Source: an uncultured Methanobrevibacter sp. (GTDB lineage Archaea > Methanobacteriota > Methanobacteria > Methanobacteriales > Methanobacteriaceae). From it: 5,824 bases of DNA. The notes beneath the pieces were generated by a model. That model ran no database searches, was not told where the DNA came from, and was given only the letters and a program-made list of their open reading frames with translations. Position numbers and translations under genes: made by a program. This document shows, one piece after another, positions 1 through 4,572 of the stretch (within the stretch, counting starts at the first letter, position 1; every line of letters begins with the position of its first letter). Where the stretch lies: positions 1 to 5,824 of the forward strand of contig ONQL01000077.1 in the NCBI GenBank assembly GCA_900319985.1, in the 5' to 3' direction.

Positions 1-41
1 TCGGTTAATATACCTTTTTTTGCATCACTGATTTGTGTCAT
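1..41 (-). CDS. thiC: Probable phosphomethylpyrimidine synthase ThiC, N-terminal 13 codons only
   Basis: An ATG at 41-39 on the minus strand opens a frame that runs off the left edge, reading MTQISDAKKGILT. This closely resembles the start of archaeal ThiC as I remember it (MTQ, then a short acidic and basic stretch, then G-I-T). ThiC is the radical-SAM enzyme that turns aminoimidazole ribotide into hydroxymethylpyrimidine phosphate for thiamine synthesis. A Shine-Dalgarno site GAGGG (50-54) stands 8 bases before the ATG, which supports a real start. The gene follows the nucleoside kinase on the same strand, but the 243-base gap with its own promoter-like elements argues for separate transcription. 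The identity rests on only 13 residues, with the [4Fe-4S] and substrate sites outside the window, so the product is probable and the presence of a start is more secure. Confidence 0.7.
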   Translation of the reverse strand, partial: MTQISDAKKGILT

Positions 42-49
42 TTAATCAT

Positions 50-115
50 CCCTCAATTAAGATTTATAACAGTCAAATTTAATTTAAAATATTCTCATAA
101 TAAATTGATAATGAG
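50..115 (-). promoter_or_regulatory. thiC promoter region with palindromic operator candidate
   Basis: Reading toward thiC, a 22-bp imperfect palindrome (94-115) has outer arms CTCAT and ATGAG, and 18 of 22 positions are symmetric. It is followed at once by an AT-only TATA-like block (about 80-93), then by the GAGGG ribosome site (50-54). A start of transcription near 60 would give a leader of about 20 bases. The palindrome sits against the BRE/TATA position, where a bound regulator would touch the basal factors. Archaeal thiamine genes are known targets of the ThiR regulator; whether this is its site cannot be judged from sequence alone. Confidence 0.4.
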
Positions 116-244
116 TTATTTTTATTTAATAGTATTTAAATTAATAGGATTGTTGGTTAATTCTATTTGATTTGATGTATTTAAAGTTTTTTTAAAAAAA
201 TAAGTTAAGTAAATTTTCTATATCAAGATTAAAGCGTTATTGAG

Positions 245-263
245 AAAAATAAAGTTCACTTTA
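245..263 (-). terminator. Possible terminator of the nucleoside kinase gene
   Basis: Just past the kinase stop codon, on the minus strand, the short inverted repeat TAAAGT-GA-ACTTTA (263-250) runs straight into five T (249-245). Further on, at 200-187, is a T7A7 block. Archaeal transcription commonly ends at T-runs, with or without a stem. The stem is small and weak, so the T-runs may be what matters. Confidence 0.35.
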
Positions 264-284
264 AAAATAGTAAAAGGAATGGAA

Positions 285-1199
285 TTAGTAAAATCCATTC
301 ATTCTTTCAAATGCATCGTCGAAGCTAGGCATGTTGGTTTGACATCCTTGCTGTTCAACAATAAATGATGAAACGGATGATGCGAATTTTGCTGATTCCT
401 CTAAAGATTCGCCATTTAAGAATCTTGACAAGAATCCTGCTCTGTAGGAATCGCCTGCTCCGGTTGGGTCAACAGCTTCTCGGGTTATTGCATCAATCTT
501 GATTTTATCTTCACTGGAGTAGATTTCACTGCCATTTGCTCCGCAGGTCTTAACAATTATCTTTGGACCCAATTCGCGAAGACCGTTCAAGTCGGTTTCG
601 AGAGCATCCAAAATCCTTTCGATTTCATGGTGATTTCCAAATAGGATTGTGGTATTTTCAATGACATCTTTCAGTTTTTTGGTATCATACATTCCCAAAT
701 CCTGACCTGGGTCAAATGAAACGAGCATATCTTCATTTTTTGCTTCTTCAGAACATTTCCAGTTGAAATCAGGGTCTCCGGTTGCAAGGTGAACCGCTTC
801 GGCATTCTTGATTGCTGCTGTTGGAGCTTTGCTTTCTGCAAATTCACGTGCAGCACCCCAATAGAAGTAGCTGATTTGATCTTCATTGTCGTCGGTTAGG
901 ACAAATGCGGTAGGTGTTGCTTCGCCCGGAACAATGATTAGTGAATCAGTGTCAATACCTAAATTCTGCATGTGTTCATAATATTCAGTTTTTTTGAAGT
1001 CCCCGCCAACTGCGGAAACCAGTGATGTCTTCAATCCTAAATTTGCTCCAACACAGGCCACGTTAGCTGCGGCTCCACCATTGAATGTTTTCATGTTGGT
1101 GATTGGTGCTGAGAAGTTAGCTTTAGGAAATTCAGGTACTCTAATTATATAATCATGAGCAGAGTGACCAATTGCTAGTAAATCTCTGTTTTTCGCCAT
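285..1199 (-). CDS. PfkB-family nucleoside kinase (MJ0406 type)
   Basis: A 304-residue cytoplasmic kinase of the ribokinase/PfkB superfamily, predicted to move phosphate from ATP to the 5'-hydroxyl of a nucleoside. Near the N-terminus is GHSAHDY (11-17), then the glycine-rich family motif NGGAAAN (40-46). Near the C-terminus DPTGAGD (244-250) forms the anion hole and ends in the presumed catalytic base Asp250, followed by SYRAGF. Blocks such as WGAA (114-117), ATGDP (139-143), SFDPGQD (161-167) and GCQTN (285-289) match my recollection of the Methanocaldococcus jannaschii nucleoside kinase MJ0406, which is about the same length and accepts several nucleosides. That makes nucleoside kinase a better call than fructokinase or ribokinase. 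The exact substrate is inferred. The start is supported by AGGCGATT (1203-1210) ahead of the ATG. The gene looks single, with its own upstream region and thiC further downstream on the same strand. Confidence 0.88.
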   Translation of the reverse strand: MAKNRDLLAIGHSAHDYIIRVPEFPKANFSAPITNMKTFNGGAAANVACVGANLGLKTSLVSAVGGDFKKTEYYEHMQNLGIDTDSLIIVPGEATPTAFVLTDDNEDQISYFYWGAAREFAESKAPTAAIKNAEAVHLATGDPDFNWKCSEEAKNEDMLVSFDPGQDLGMYDTKKLKDVIENTTILFGNHHEIERILDALETDLNGLRELGPKIIVKTCGANGSEIYSSEDKIKIDAITREAVDPTGAGDSYRAGFLSRFLNGESLEESAKFASSVSSFIVEQQGCQTNMPSFDDAFERMNGFY

Positions 1200-1239
1200 A
1201 ATAATCGCCTTTTAATATTTCATTTTAATATTAGTTTTT

Positions 1240-1250
1240 ATCATTATTTA
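1240..1250 (-). promoter_or_regulatory. Candidate TATA box of the nucleoside kinase gene
   Basis: On the minus strand the block ATTAAATAATG lies about 45 bases before the start codon. It would place transcription start near 1222, with a leader of about 23 bases that keeps the AGGCGATT ribosome site. An alternative TATATA sits inside the inverted repeat at 1257-1290 and would give a leader of about 50 bases. The sequence does not decide between them. Confidence 0.3.
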
Positions 1251-1256
1251 ATGTTT

Positions 1257-1290
1257 TGAAATATCATATCGGTGTATATATGATATTTCA
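1257..1290. repeat. Perfect 13-bp inverted repeat upstream of the nucleoside kinase gene
   Basis: TGAAATATCATAT (1257-1269) is exactly reverse-complemented by ATATGATATTTCA (1278-1290), with an 8-base centre CGGTGTAT. It lies 58 to 91 bases before the kinase start codon and about 80 bases past the stop of the regulator gene, which is on the same strand. It is not followed by a clear T-run on either strand, so an operator is likelier than a terminator. Part of it recurs at 1296-1311, which also fits a binding site. Confidence 0.6.
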
Positions 1291-1311
1291 CAGTGTCATA
1301 TGAGTGCATAT
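1264..1311. repeat. Two 16-base direct repeats, 32 bases apart
   Basis: TCATATCGGTGTATAT (1264-1279) and TCATATGAGTGCATAT (1296-1311) agree at 13 of 16 positions, and both keep two outer ATAT half-sites around a GTG core. The 32-base period is close to three DNA turns, so two bound proteins would face the same side. The first copy overlaps the inverted repeat at 1257-1290. A 14-bp perfect palindrome of A and T only follows at 1314-1327. Confidence 0.4.
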
Positions 1312-1368
1312 TTATATATTAATATATGTATTAATTTTTCTTGCCCGTGAGCATTTGGTAACTAATAA

Positions 1369-2235
1369 TCAGATTAATGTAAAACCCTGATTTTCGATGG
1401 CCTTTTGCCCATCATTCAGTATAAAATCAATATATTCGTCAACTTCCGGCTTGTCTTCGTTTACCTTAATCAGACTAATTACATGTCTTGTGTCGAACTT
1501 TAAAATTTCATTTCCTTTGAAAAAGCTGGCATTCAAAAAGCTGTGCAGATTTTCTGAATTTTTCACCAGCTTGAAAGCGTCAAATTGGGAATTCACGGTT
1601 TTTTTCAGTGAATAATCAATGTCATAATGTTCAAGACTGTTCCATGCAAGTCTCTGTGCCGAACCTTCCACATTGACGAATTCAAGGCCCTGTAAATCGT
1701 TGATGCTTGTTATTTCTTTGGAATTTGGGCTGGAAATCAGAACAAGGTAGTCATAGGCTATTGGGGTGAAGTCGATGTTCAGTTCATAGGCAAGCAGCGG
1801 ATCGTCGAGGGTCAGGATGTCCACCGCCCCTCTTTTTGCAAGCTCGAATGCATCCTTGTCGCTGCTGCTGTAGACGTTTATGTTGAATGACTTTGTTATA
1901 CTTTCCAAAAGCCCTGAACTGATATGTCCTCCGGCTATGTTGATGTTGGATGTCTTTTCAATCTGAATGCTGTATTTCCTGAACTCGTTAAGCAGGTCAA
2001 TGCCAGCTTCAGTCAATAATGTTCCGTTTCCTGCCTTTTGGGTTATTTTAAGACCTAACTTCTCTTCGGCCTTAAGCAGTCTTCTGTTAAAAACCGTGTG
2101 TGAAATGTTCAGTTCCTTTGCGGATTTTCTTTGGGATTTTGTTCTGTTTAATGATTCCAGACTTTGAAAGAGTTTGTAGTCATATATTTTCCCGTCTATT
2201 TCAATGCTTATGAGTCCGGTACTTTCGAATTTCAT
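1369..2235 (-). CDS. One-component transcription regulator: LysR/ModE-like winged helix plus PBP-like sensor domain
   Basis: From the chosen ATG the protein has 288 residues. Residues about 20-85 form a winged helix-turn-helix of LysR/ModE type: a serine/arginine-rich approach, the helix-turn-helix AKELNISHTVFNRRLLKAEE (39-58), then a wing around QKAGNGTLLTEAG (66-78). Residues about 100-288 look like a two-lobed periplasmic-binding-protein fold, with AKRGAVDILTLDDP (133-146) and YDYLVLISSP (161-170) typical of such sensors. There is no signal peptide, so it should bind a small ligand in the cytoplasm and control transcription. The ligand is unknown; molybdate or tungstate is an attractive guess because fdhD and fdhCA are close by. 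Starts at TTG 2247 and ATG 2241 are also open. I prefer ATG 2235 because a weak GGA lies 7 bases ahead and the TATA box near 2273 puts transcription start near 2248. The gene is divergent from hxlB. Confidence 0.72.
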   Translation of the reverse strand: MKFESTGLISIEIDGKIYDYKLFQSLESLNRTKSQRKSAKELNISHTVFNRRLLKAEEKLGLKITQKAGNGTLLTEAGIDLLNEFRKYSIQIEKTSNINIAGGHISSGLLESITKSFNINVYSSSDKDAFELAKRGAVDILTLDDPLLAYELNIDFTPIAYDYLVLISSPNSKEITSINDLQGLEFVNVEGSAQRLAWNSLEHYDIDYSLKKTVNSQFDAFKLVKNSENLHSFLNASFFKGNEILKFDTRHVISLIKVNEDKPEVDEYIDFILNDGQKAIENQGFTLI

Positions 2236-2267
2236 TGCCATGTCCAACTTTAATTGTTATGTAATAA

Positions 2268-2279
2268 TATTATATATTA
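2268..2279 (-). promoter_or_regulatory. TATA box of the regulator gene
   Basis: On the minus strand TAATATATAATA is a good archaeal TATA box. Transcription would start about 25 bases on, near 2248, leaving a leader of only about 7 to 13 bases before the ATGs at 2241 and 2235. A TTG start at 2247 would then be practically at the transcript end. Confidence 0.45.
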
Positions 2280-2295
2280 AGTTCTACATTAATTA

Positions 2296-2341
2296 TTTAT
2301 AAAATTGTTTACAATAGTTATAATATAGTTAAGTATTAGGG
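2296..2341 (+). promoter_or_regulatory. hxlB promoter with ATTGT-TT-ACAAT palindrome
   Basis: TTTATAAAA (2296-2304) is a strong TATA-box candidate and predicts transcription start near 2325-2330. Directly after it, ATTGTTTACAAT (2304-2315) is a 12-base palindrome with 5-bp arms, lying between TATA box and expected start. That is a place where a bound repressor would block polymerase. The ribosome site AGGGA (2338-2342) follows. The divergently transcribed regulator next door is the obvious candidate to bind here, by analogy with many self-regulated divergent pairs. Confidence 0.45.
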
Positions 2342-2350
2342 AAAGATAAA

Positions 2351-2941
2351 ATGGAAATAATGAAAACTTCTATTAAGGCTATATTAGAAAATATTGAAAG
2401 TGCAGAAGAGTTTTTAGATGAAAAAACAATAGATAAATTTGAAAATATGATTATGGAAGCTAATAATATTTTCGTTACCGGAGCGGGACGTTCAGGACTT
2501 GCAGCTAAAGCTTTTGCAATGAGGTTAATGCATTTGGGATTGAGCTCATATGTTGTCGGTGAAACCATTTCTCCGGCAATAAATGCAGATGACTGTATAA
2601 TTGCAATTTCAGGTTCTGGCGAAACCAACACTATTGTTTCTGCAGCAAAAATAGCTAAAAATAGAGGTTCCAAAGTCTTGGCGGTTACTTCCTATCCTGA
2701 TTCAACTTTGGGCCAATTGGCTGATGGCCATCTTCTTGTTAAGGGAAGAACCAAAAAAGAAGTTGATGACGAAAACTATATGAAACGTCAAATCCATGGA
2801 AATTATACTTCCCTAACTCCTTTGGGCACTGCTTTTGAACTTACCACTTTGGTATTCCTTGATGCCATCGTTTCCGAATTGATGGAAAAGATGGAACAGA
2901 CTGAAAGTGATTTGAAAGCAAGACACACTGTTTTAGAGTAA
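2351..2941 (+). CDS. hxlB: 6-phospho-3-hexuloisomerase (PHI), SIS-domain protein
   Basis: This 196-residue cytoplasmic enzyme interconverts 3-hexulose 6-phosphate and fructose 6-phosphate. In archaea without the usual pentose phosphate pathway it works with hexulose-phosphate synthase to make ribulose 5-phosphate, releasing formaldehyde. It is one SIS (sugar isomerase) domain: an N-terminal helix, then TGAGRSG (43-49), the phosphate-binding serine loop SGSGET (87-92), TSYPDSTLG (113-121), TPLGTAFE (156-163) and a C-terminal helical tail ending near RH (191-192). Length and motifs match archaeal PHI such as MJ1247. The start is fixed by AGGGA (2338-2342) upstream of ATG 2351; a second ATG at codon 4 has no suitably spaced site. 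No hexulose-phosphate synthase gene is in the window. It is convergent with fdhD with no spacer at all. Confidence 0.92.
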   Translation: MEIMKTSIKAILENIESAEEFLDEKTIDKFENMIMEANNIFVTGAGRSGLAAKAFAMRLMHLGLSSYVVGETISPAINADDCIIAISGSGETNTIVSAAKIAKNRGSKVLAVTSYPDSTLGQLADGHLLVKGRTKKEVDDENYMKRQIHGNYTSLTPLGTAFELTTLVFLDAIVSELMEKMEQTESDLKARHTVLE

Positions 2942-2957
2942 TTAAAAAATTACTCTA
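2934..2957. terminator. Shared inverted repeat across the two convergent stop codons (hxlB and fdhD)
   Basis: TAGAGTAATT (2934-2943) and AATTACTCTA (2948-2957) are perfect 10-bp arms around an AAAA centre. The hxlB stop TAA (2939-2941) and the fdhD stop (2942-2944, minus) both lie inside, so the last codons of both genes build the stem. On the plus strand four T follow (2958-2961), and more T further on, fitting termination of hxlB. On the minus strand the bases after the stem are A-rich, so termination of fdhD here is less clear. Confidence 0.55.
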
Positions 2958-3688
2958 TTTTGATTATTATAAATATTGCATCTTTGGCCTCTCAAAAAGC
3001 CGACCAATGTGATATTTCCTTTTTTTGCAATATTGTATCCGGAATTTGCCGGTGCGGCATTTGATGCGAGTATTGGAACTCCGGCTCTTGTCATTTTTAT
3101 GACCATGTCTGCAGGCATTCTTCCGCTGTAGATGACATAGGACTGTGACAGGTCGAAATCATGTAGTAGTCCATAACCGATTACCTTGTCCACTGCAACG
3201 TGACGGCTTACATCTTCTTTTACAACAAACTGGTCTTTGTAGACGATTCCAGCAACATGTGTTCCGCCTGTTGCCTGCCAGATTTCGGCATTGTCTTTCA
3301 GCTCTTCAATTCTTGAAATCAGTTCCTCCGCTTTAACCTGAAAAGTTGATTTGACAGGGTTTACATTCTTGATTTTGCTTCTCCATCCTCCTGCGGAATC
3401 GGAACAGAGCACTGTTTCGTTTGTCTTAAGCAGGGTGTCGTCGATTTCAGCATTGATCTGTGTGCCTTCAACATTGATTTCCTTGATTGCATCCATGGAA
3501 TTGACCATGTTTTCATTGAACAGGTATCCCACTGCAAATTCTTCAAGTGAATCTTCAATTGCAGATAGGCTGCGGCTGATATCTCCGTTTATTGTCAGGG
3601 TAATTGTTTCGTCTTTAACTACCTTTTCCTTTGCTTCTGTAGCTATTCCGTTTTTGTAGTTTATAGCATCAATTTCTTCTATTTTCAT
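2942..3688 (-). CDS. fdhD: Formate dehydrogenase accessory sulfurtransferase FdhD
   Basis: FdhD (248 residues) is a cytoplasmic protein that passes sulfur from a cysteine desulfurase to the Mo/W-bis-pterin cofactor, without which formate dehydrogenase is inactive. The family blocks are clear: GYLFNE (54-59), TGGTHVA (140-146), the hallmark EDVSRHVAVDKVIG (158-171), SGRMPADMVIKMTRAGVPIL (188-207), SNAAPANSGYNIA (209-221) and GFLRGQRCNIY (230-240). The flexible loop that carries Cys-x-x-Cys in Escherichia coli FdhD reads LCSDSAGG (94-101): Cys95 is present but the second position is Ser98. Start: GGAGAC (3695-3700) sits 6 bases before the ATG. A TATAAT-like box near 3737 would suit a short leader. 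The gene is divergent from fdhC across 884 bases, which fits its role with the FdhA encoded there. Confidence 0.93.
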   Translation of the reverse strand: MKIEEIDAINYKNGIATEAKEKVVKDETITLTINGDISRSLSAIEDSLEEFAVGYLFNENMVNSMDAIKEINVEGTQINAEIDDTLLKTNETVLCSDSAGGWRSKIKNVNPVKSTFQVKAEELISRIEELKDNAEIWQATGGTHVAGIVYKDQFVVKEDVSRHVAVDKVIGYGLLHDFDLSQSYVIYSGRMPADMVIKMTRAGVPILASNAAPANSGYNIAKKGNITLVGFLRGQRCNIYNNQNRVIF

Positions 3689-4007
3689 TGTACAGTCTCC
3701 ATTATGTAATATATAGTAGGGTCTTGCTTATTATTATAATGACAATGTGCATCTTGTTAGTGTCATGTAATAATGCAGTAAACTTGAATGCCAAATTTCC
3801 ATTTTTCAACGTCTTGATGTAGAGCATATTCATATCGATAATGCTTATTAGTGATATGGATTTAATATTCCTTATTTGTTGCATTGCTATTTAATTTGTA
3901 ATATTTTAGAGAAATTACTATGTTGAATGCGTCTATTGCATATTTTTTAACTCAAATACATTTGATATGTGGAATATTCGATAATTTGATATAAATGAGG
4001 TTTGCAT

Positions 4008-4055
4008 ATGTCATGGCCTGAATATGTACATTGGAGTAGTGCGGATTTTGATTGA
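4008..4055 (+). CDS. Possible 15-residue small ORF with ribosome binding site
   Basis: ATG at 4008 opens MSWPEYVHWSSADFD and closes with TGA at 4053. GAGGT (3997-4001) stands 6 bases before it, a spacing as good as those of the real genes here. The ORF fills the GC-richer island of the region, and 40 bases after it comes a hairpin ending in six T. Two of the 15 residues are tryptophan. I do not recognise the peptide. It could be a small protein, a leader peptide, or a chance ORF inside a small RNA. A mere 15 codons carry little statistical weight. Confidence 0.2.
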   Translation: MSWPEYVHWSSADFD

Positions 4056-4094
4056 ATTTCAAAATTGCACGAAATTTTTTATCTAATTTTATAT

Positions 4095-4146
4095 GAAGCT
4101 ACTTTTTGTTCGTTATTATTCGAATAAAATTCATGTAGCTTTTTTA
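4095..4146 (+). terminator. Two-part hairpin followed by a T-run (terminator or 3' end of a small RNA)
   Basis: The outer stem AAGCTAC (4096-4102) pairs with GTAGCTT (4135-4141). After a small internal loop, an inner stem TTTTGTTCG (4104-4112) pairs with CGAATAAAA (4121-4129), with one G-U pair and an 8-base loop. The last outer-stem T begins a run of six T (4140-4145). On the plus strand this has the form of a factor-independent terminator, yet no gene lies upstream on that strand within the window. An unannotated plus-strand transcript beginning upstream would explain it. Confidence 0.4.
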
Positions 4147-4361
4147 TTCCTAATTTTAAATTTGATTTTTGCGTTAATTTTTTCATAATATATAAATATA
4201 TGATATGCAATAAAGTTCATTTCATATTTTTTTAAAATAATTAATAATATTGTTATTTTCAAAAGAAGATGTTAAATTGCTTTATTAAATTATTAAATAA
4301 CTTTTCATCTTGTTTAATTAAAATTAATAATTGGTGAAGTTATTTTTAAAAAAGTAGTAGT

Positions 4362-4402
4362 CATTATCGATGTGATAAATAATCTATAATGATTTATCAT
4401 TA
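4362..4402. repeat. Nested palindromes made of TGATAA/TTATCA half-sites upstream of fdhC
   Basis: TAATGAT-TT-ATCATTA (4387-4402) is a perfect 7-bp-arm palindrome. TGATAAAT (4373-4380) also pairs exactly with ATTTATCA (4392-4399), and TTATC (4364-4368) with GATAA (4374-4378). The half-sites therefore overlap in alternative pairings. The cluster lies 64 to 104 bases before the fdhC TATA box, a plausible place for an activator or repressor array. Confidence 0.4.
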
Positions 4403-4465
4403 CAATTATATATTAATTGGTTCTCCTATTTAAGTATTTCTTTTAGGCCTCGATAACAAACCCTT

Positions 4466-4473
4466 TTTATATA
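4466..4473 (+). promoter_or_regulatory. fdhC TATA box
   Basis: TTTATATA fits the methanogen TATA-box consensus as I know it. Transcription would start near 4495, giving a leader of nearly 80 bases before fdhC. A second, weaker possibility is TTATAAAA at 4532-4539, inside the tandem repeat, which would give a leader of about 13 bases starting at the ribosome site. The operon fdhC-fdhA is expected to be read from here. Confidence 0.5.
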
Positions 4474-4530
4474 TTAAAAGATATAATAATACTCATAATA
4501 CTTTGAACTATTTAGGTGGGATTCATTAGT

Positions 4531-4552
4531 ATTATAAAAAAATTATAAAAAA
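4531..4552 (+). repeat. Perfect 11-bp tandem duplication in the fdhC leader
   Basis: ATTATAAAAAA occurs twice back to back (4531-4541 and 4542-4552), just upstream of the ribosome site GAGGT (4561-4565). The result is an unstructured A-rich leader, which can help ribosome loading. It may have arisen by slippage and could vary in copy number among strains. Confidence 0.7.
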
Positions 4553-4572
4553 GGGATAAAGAGGTTGATAAT

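Larger units (their letters stand above)
3689..4572. other. 884-base intergenic region between divergent fdhD and fdhC
   Basis: No convincing protein gene is present. Base composition is uneven: 20 of 50 bases are G or C at 4001-4050, against 7 of 60 at 4181-4240. Contents in order: the fdhD promoter area (to about 3745), a little-structured stretch, a GC-richer segment with a 15-codon ORF, a hairpin with a T-run, a very AT-rich stretch with a TATA-like block near 4189-4200, nested palindromes at 4362-4402, the fdhC TATA box and the fdhC leader. Four copies of TCGATAA (3835, 3978 and 4450 on plus, 4364 on minus) are scattered through it. This is long for two genes that need only a promoter each. 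Confidence 0.6.

Noticed and set aside
42..284. TPP riboswitch before thiC
   Set aside because: No conserved CUGAGA-type core or paired arms were found; the spacer is almost wholly A and T.
2329..2673. 114-codon minus-strand ORF with hydrophobic stretches
   Set aside because: Antisense to the SIS-domain gene hxlB, and it runs across the hxlB promoter and ribosome site.
3351..3659. 102-codon plus-strand ORF
   Set aside because: Antisense to fdhD; serine/leucine-rich shadow with no ribosome site.
3689..3703. Five-codon ORF overlapping the fdhD start (ATG within the SD region, TGA overlapping ATGA)
   Set aside because: It looks like a translational-coupling leader, but the SD of fdhD is good by itself and a five-codon frame arises easily by chance.
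3702..3884. 60-codon minus-strand ORF upstream of fdhD
   Set aside because: No ribosome site before its ATG, low-complexity Ile/Met/Leu-rich composition with no recognisable domain, and it occupies the likely fdhD promoter. Such ORFs are expected by chance in AT-rich DNA.
4095..4146. Archaeal SECIS element
   Set aside because: Location upstream of fdhC, not beside a selenoprotein ORF, and the stems lack the GAA-A internal loop and GC-rich stem expected of archaeal SECIS.
4180..4360. CRISPR leader or repeat array
   Set aside because: Only short AT-rich repetitions such as TATTAAA; no regularly spaced repeats of 25 to 37 bases.
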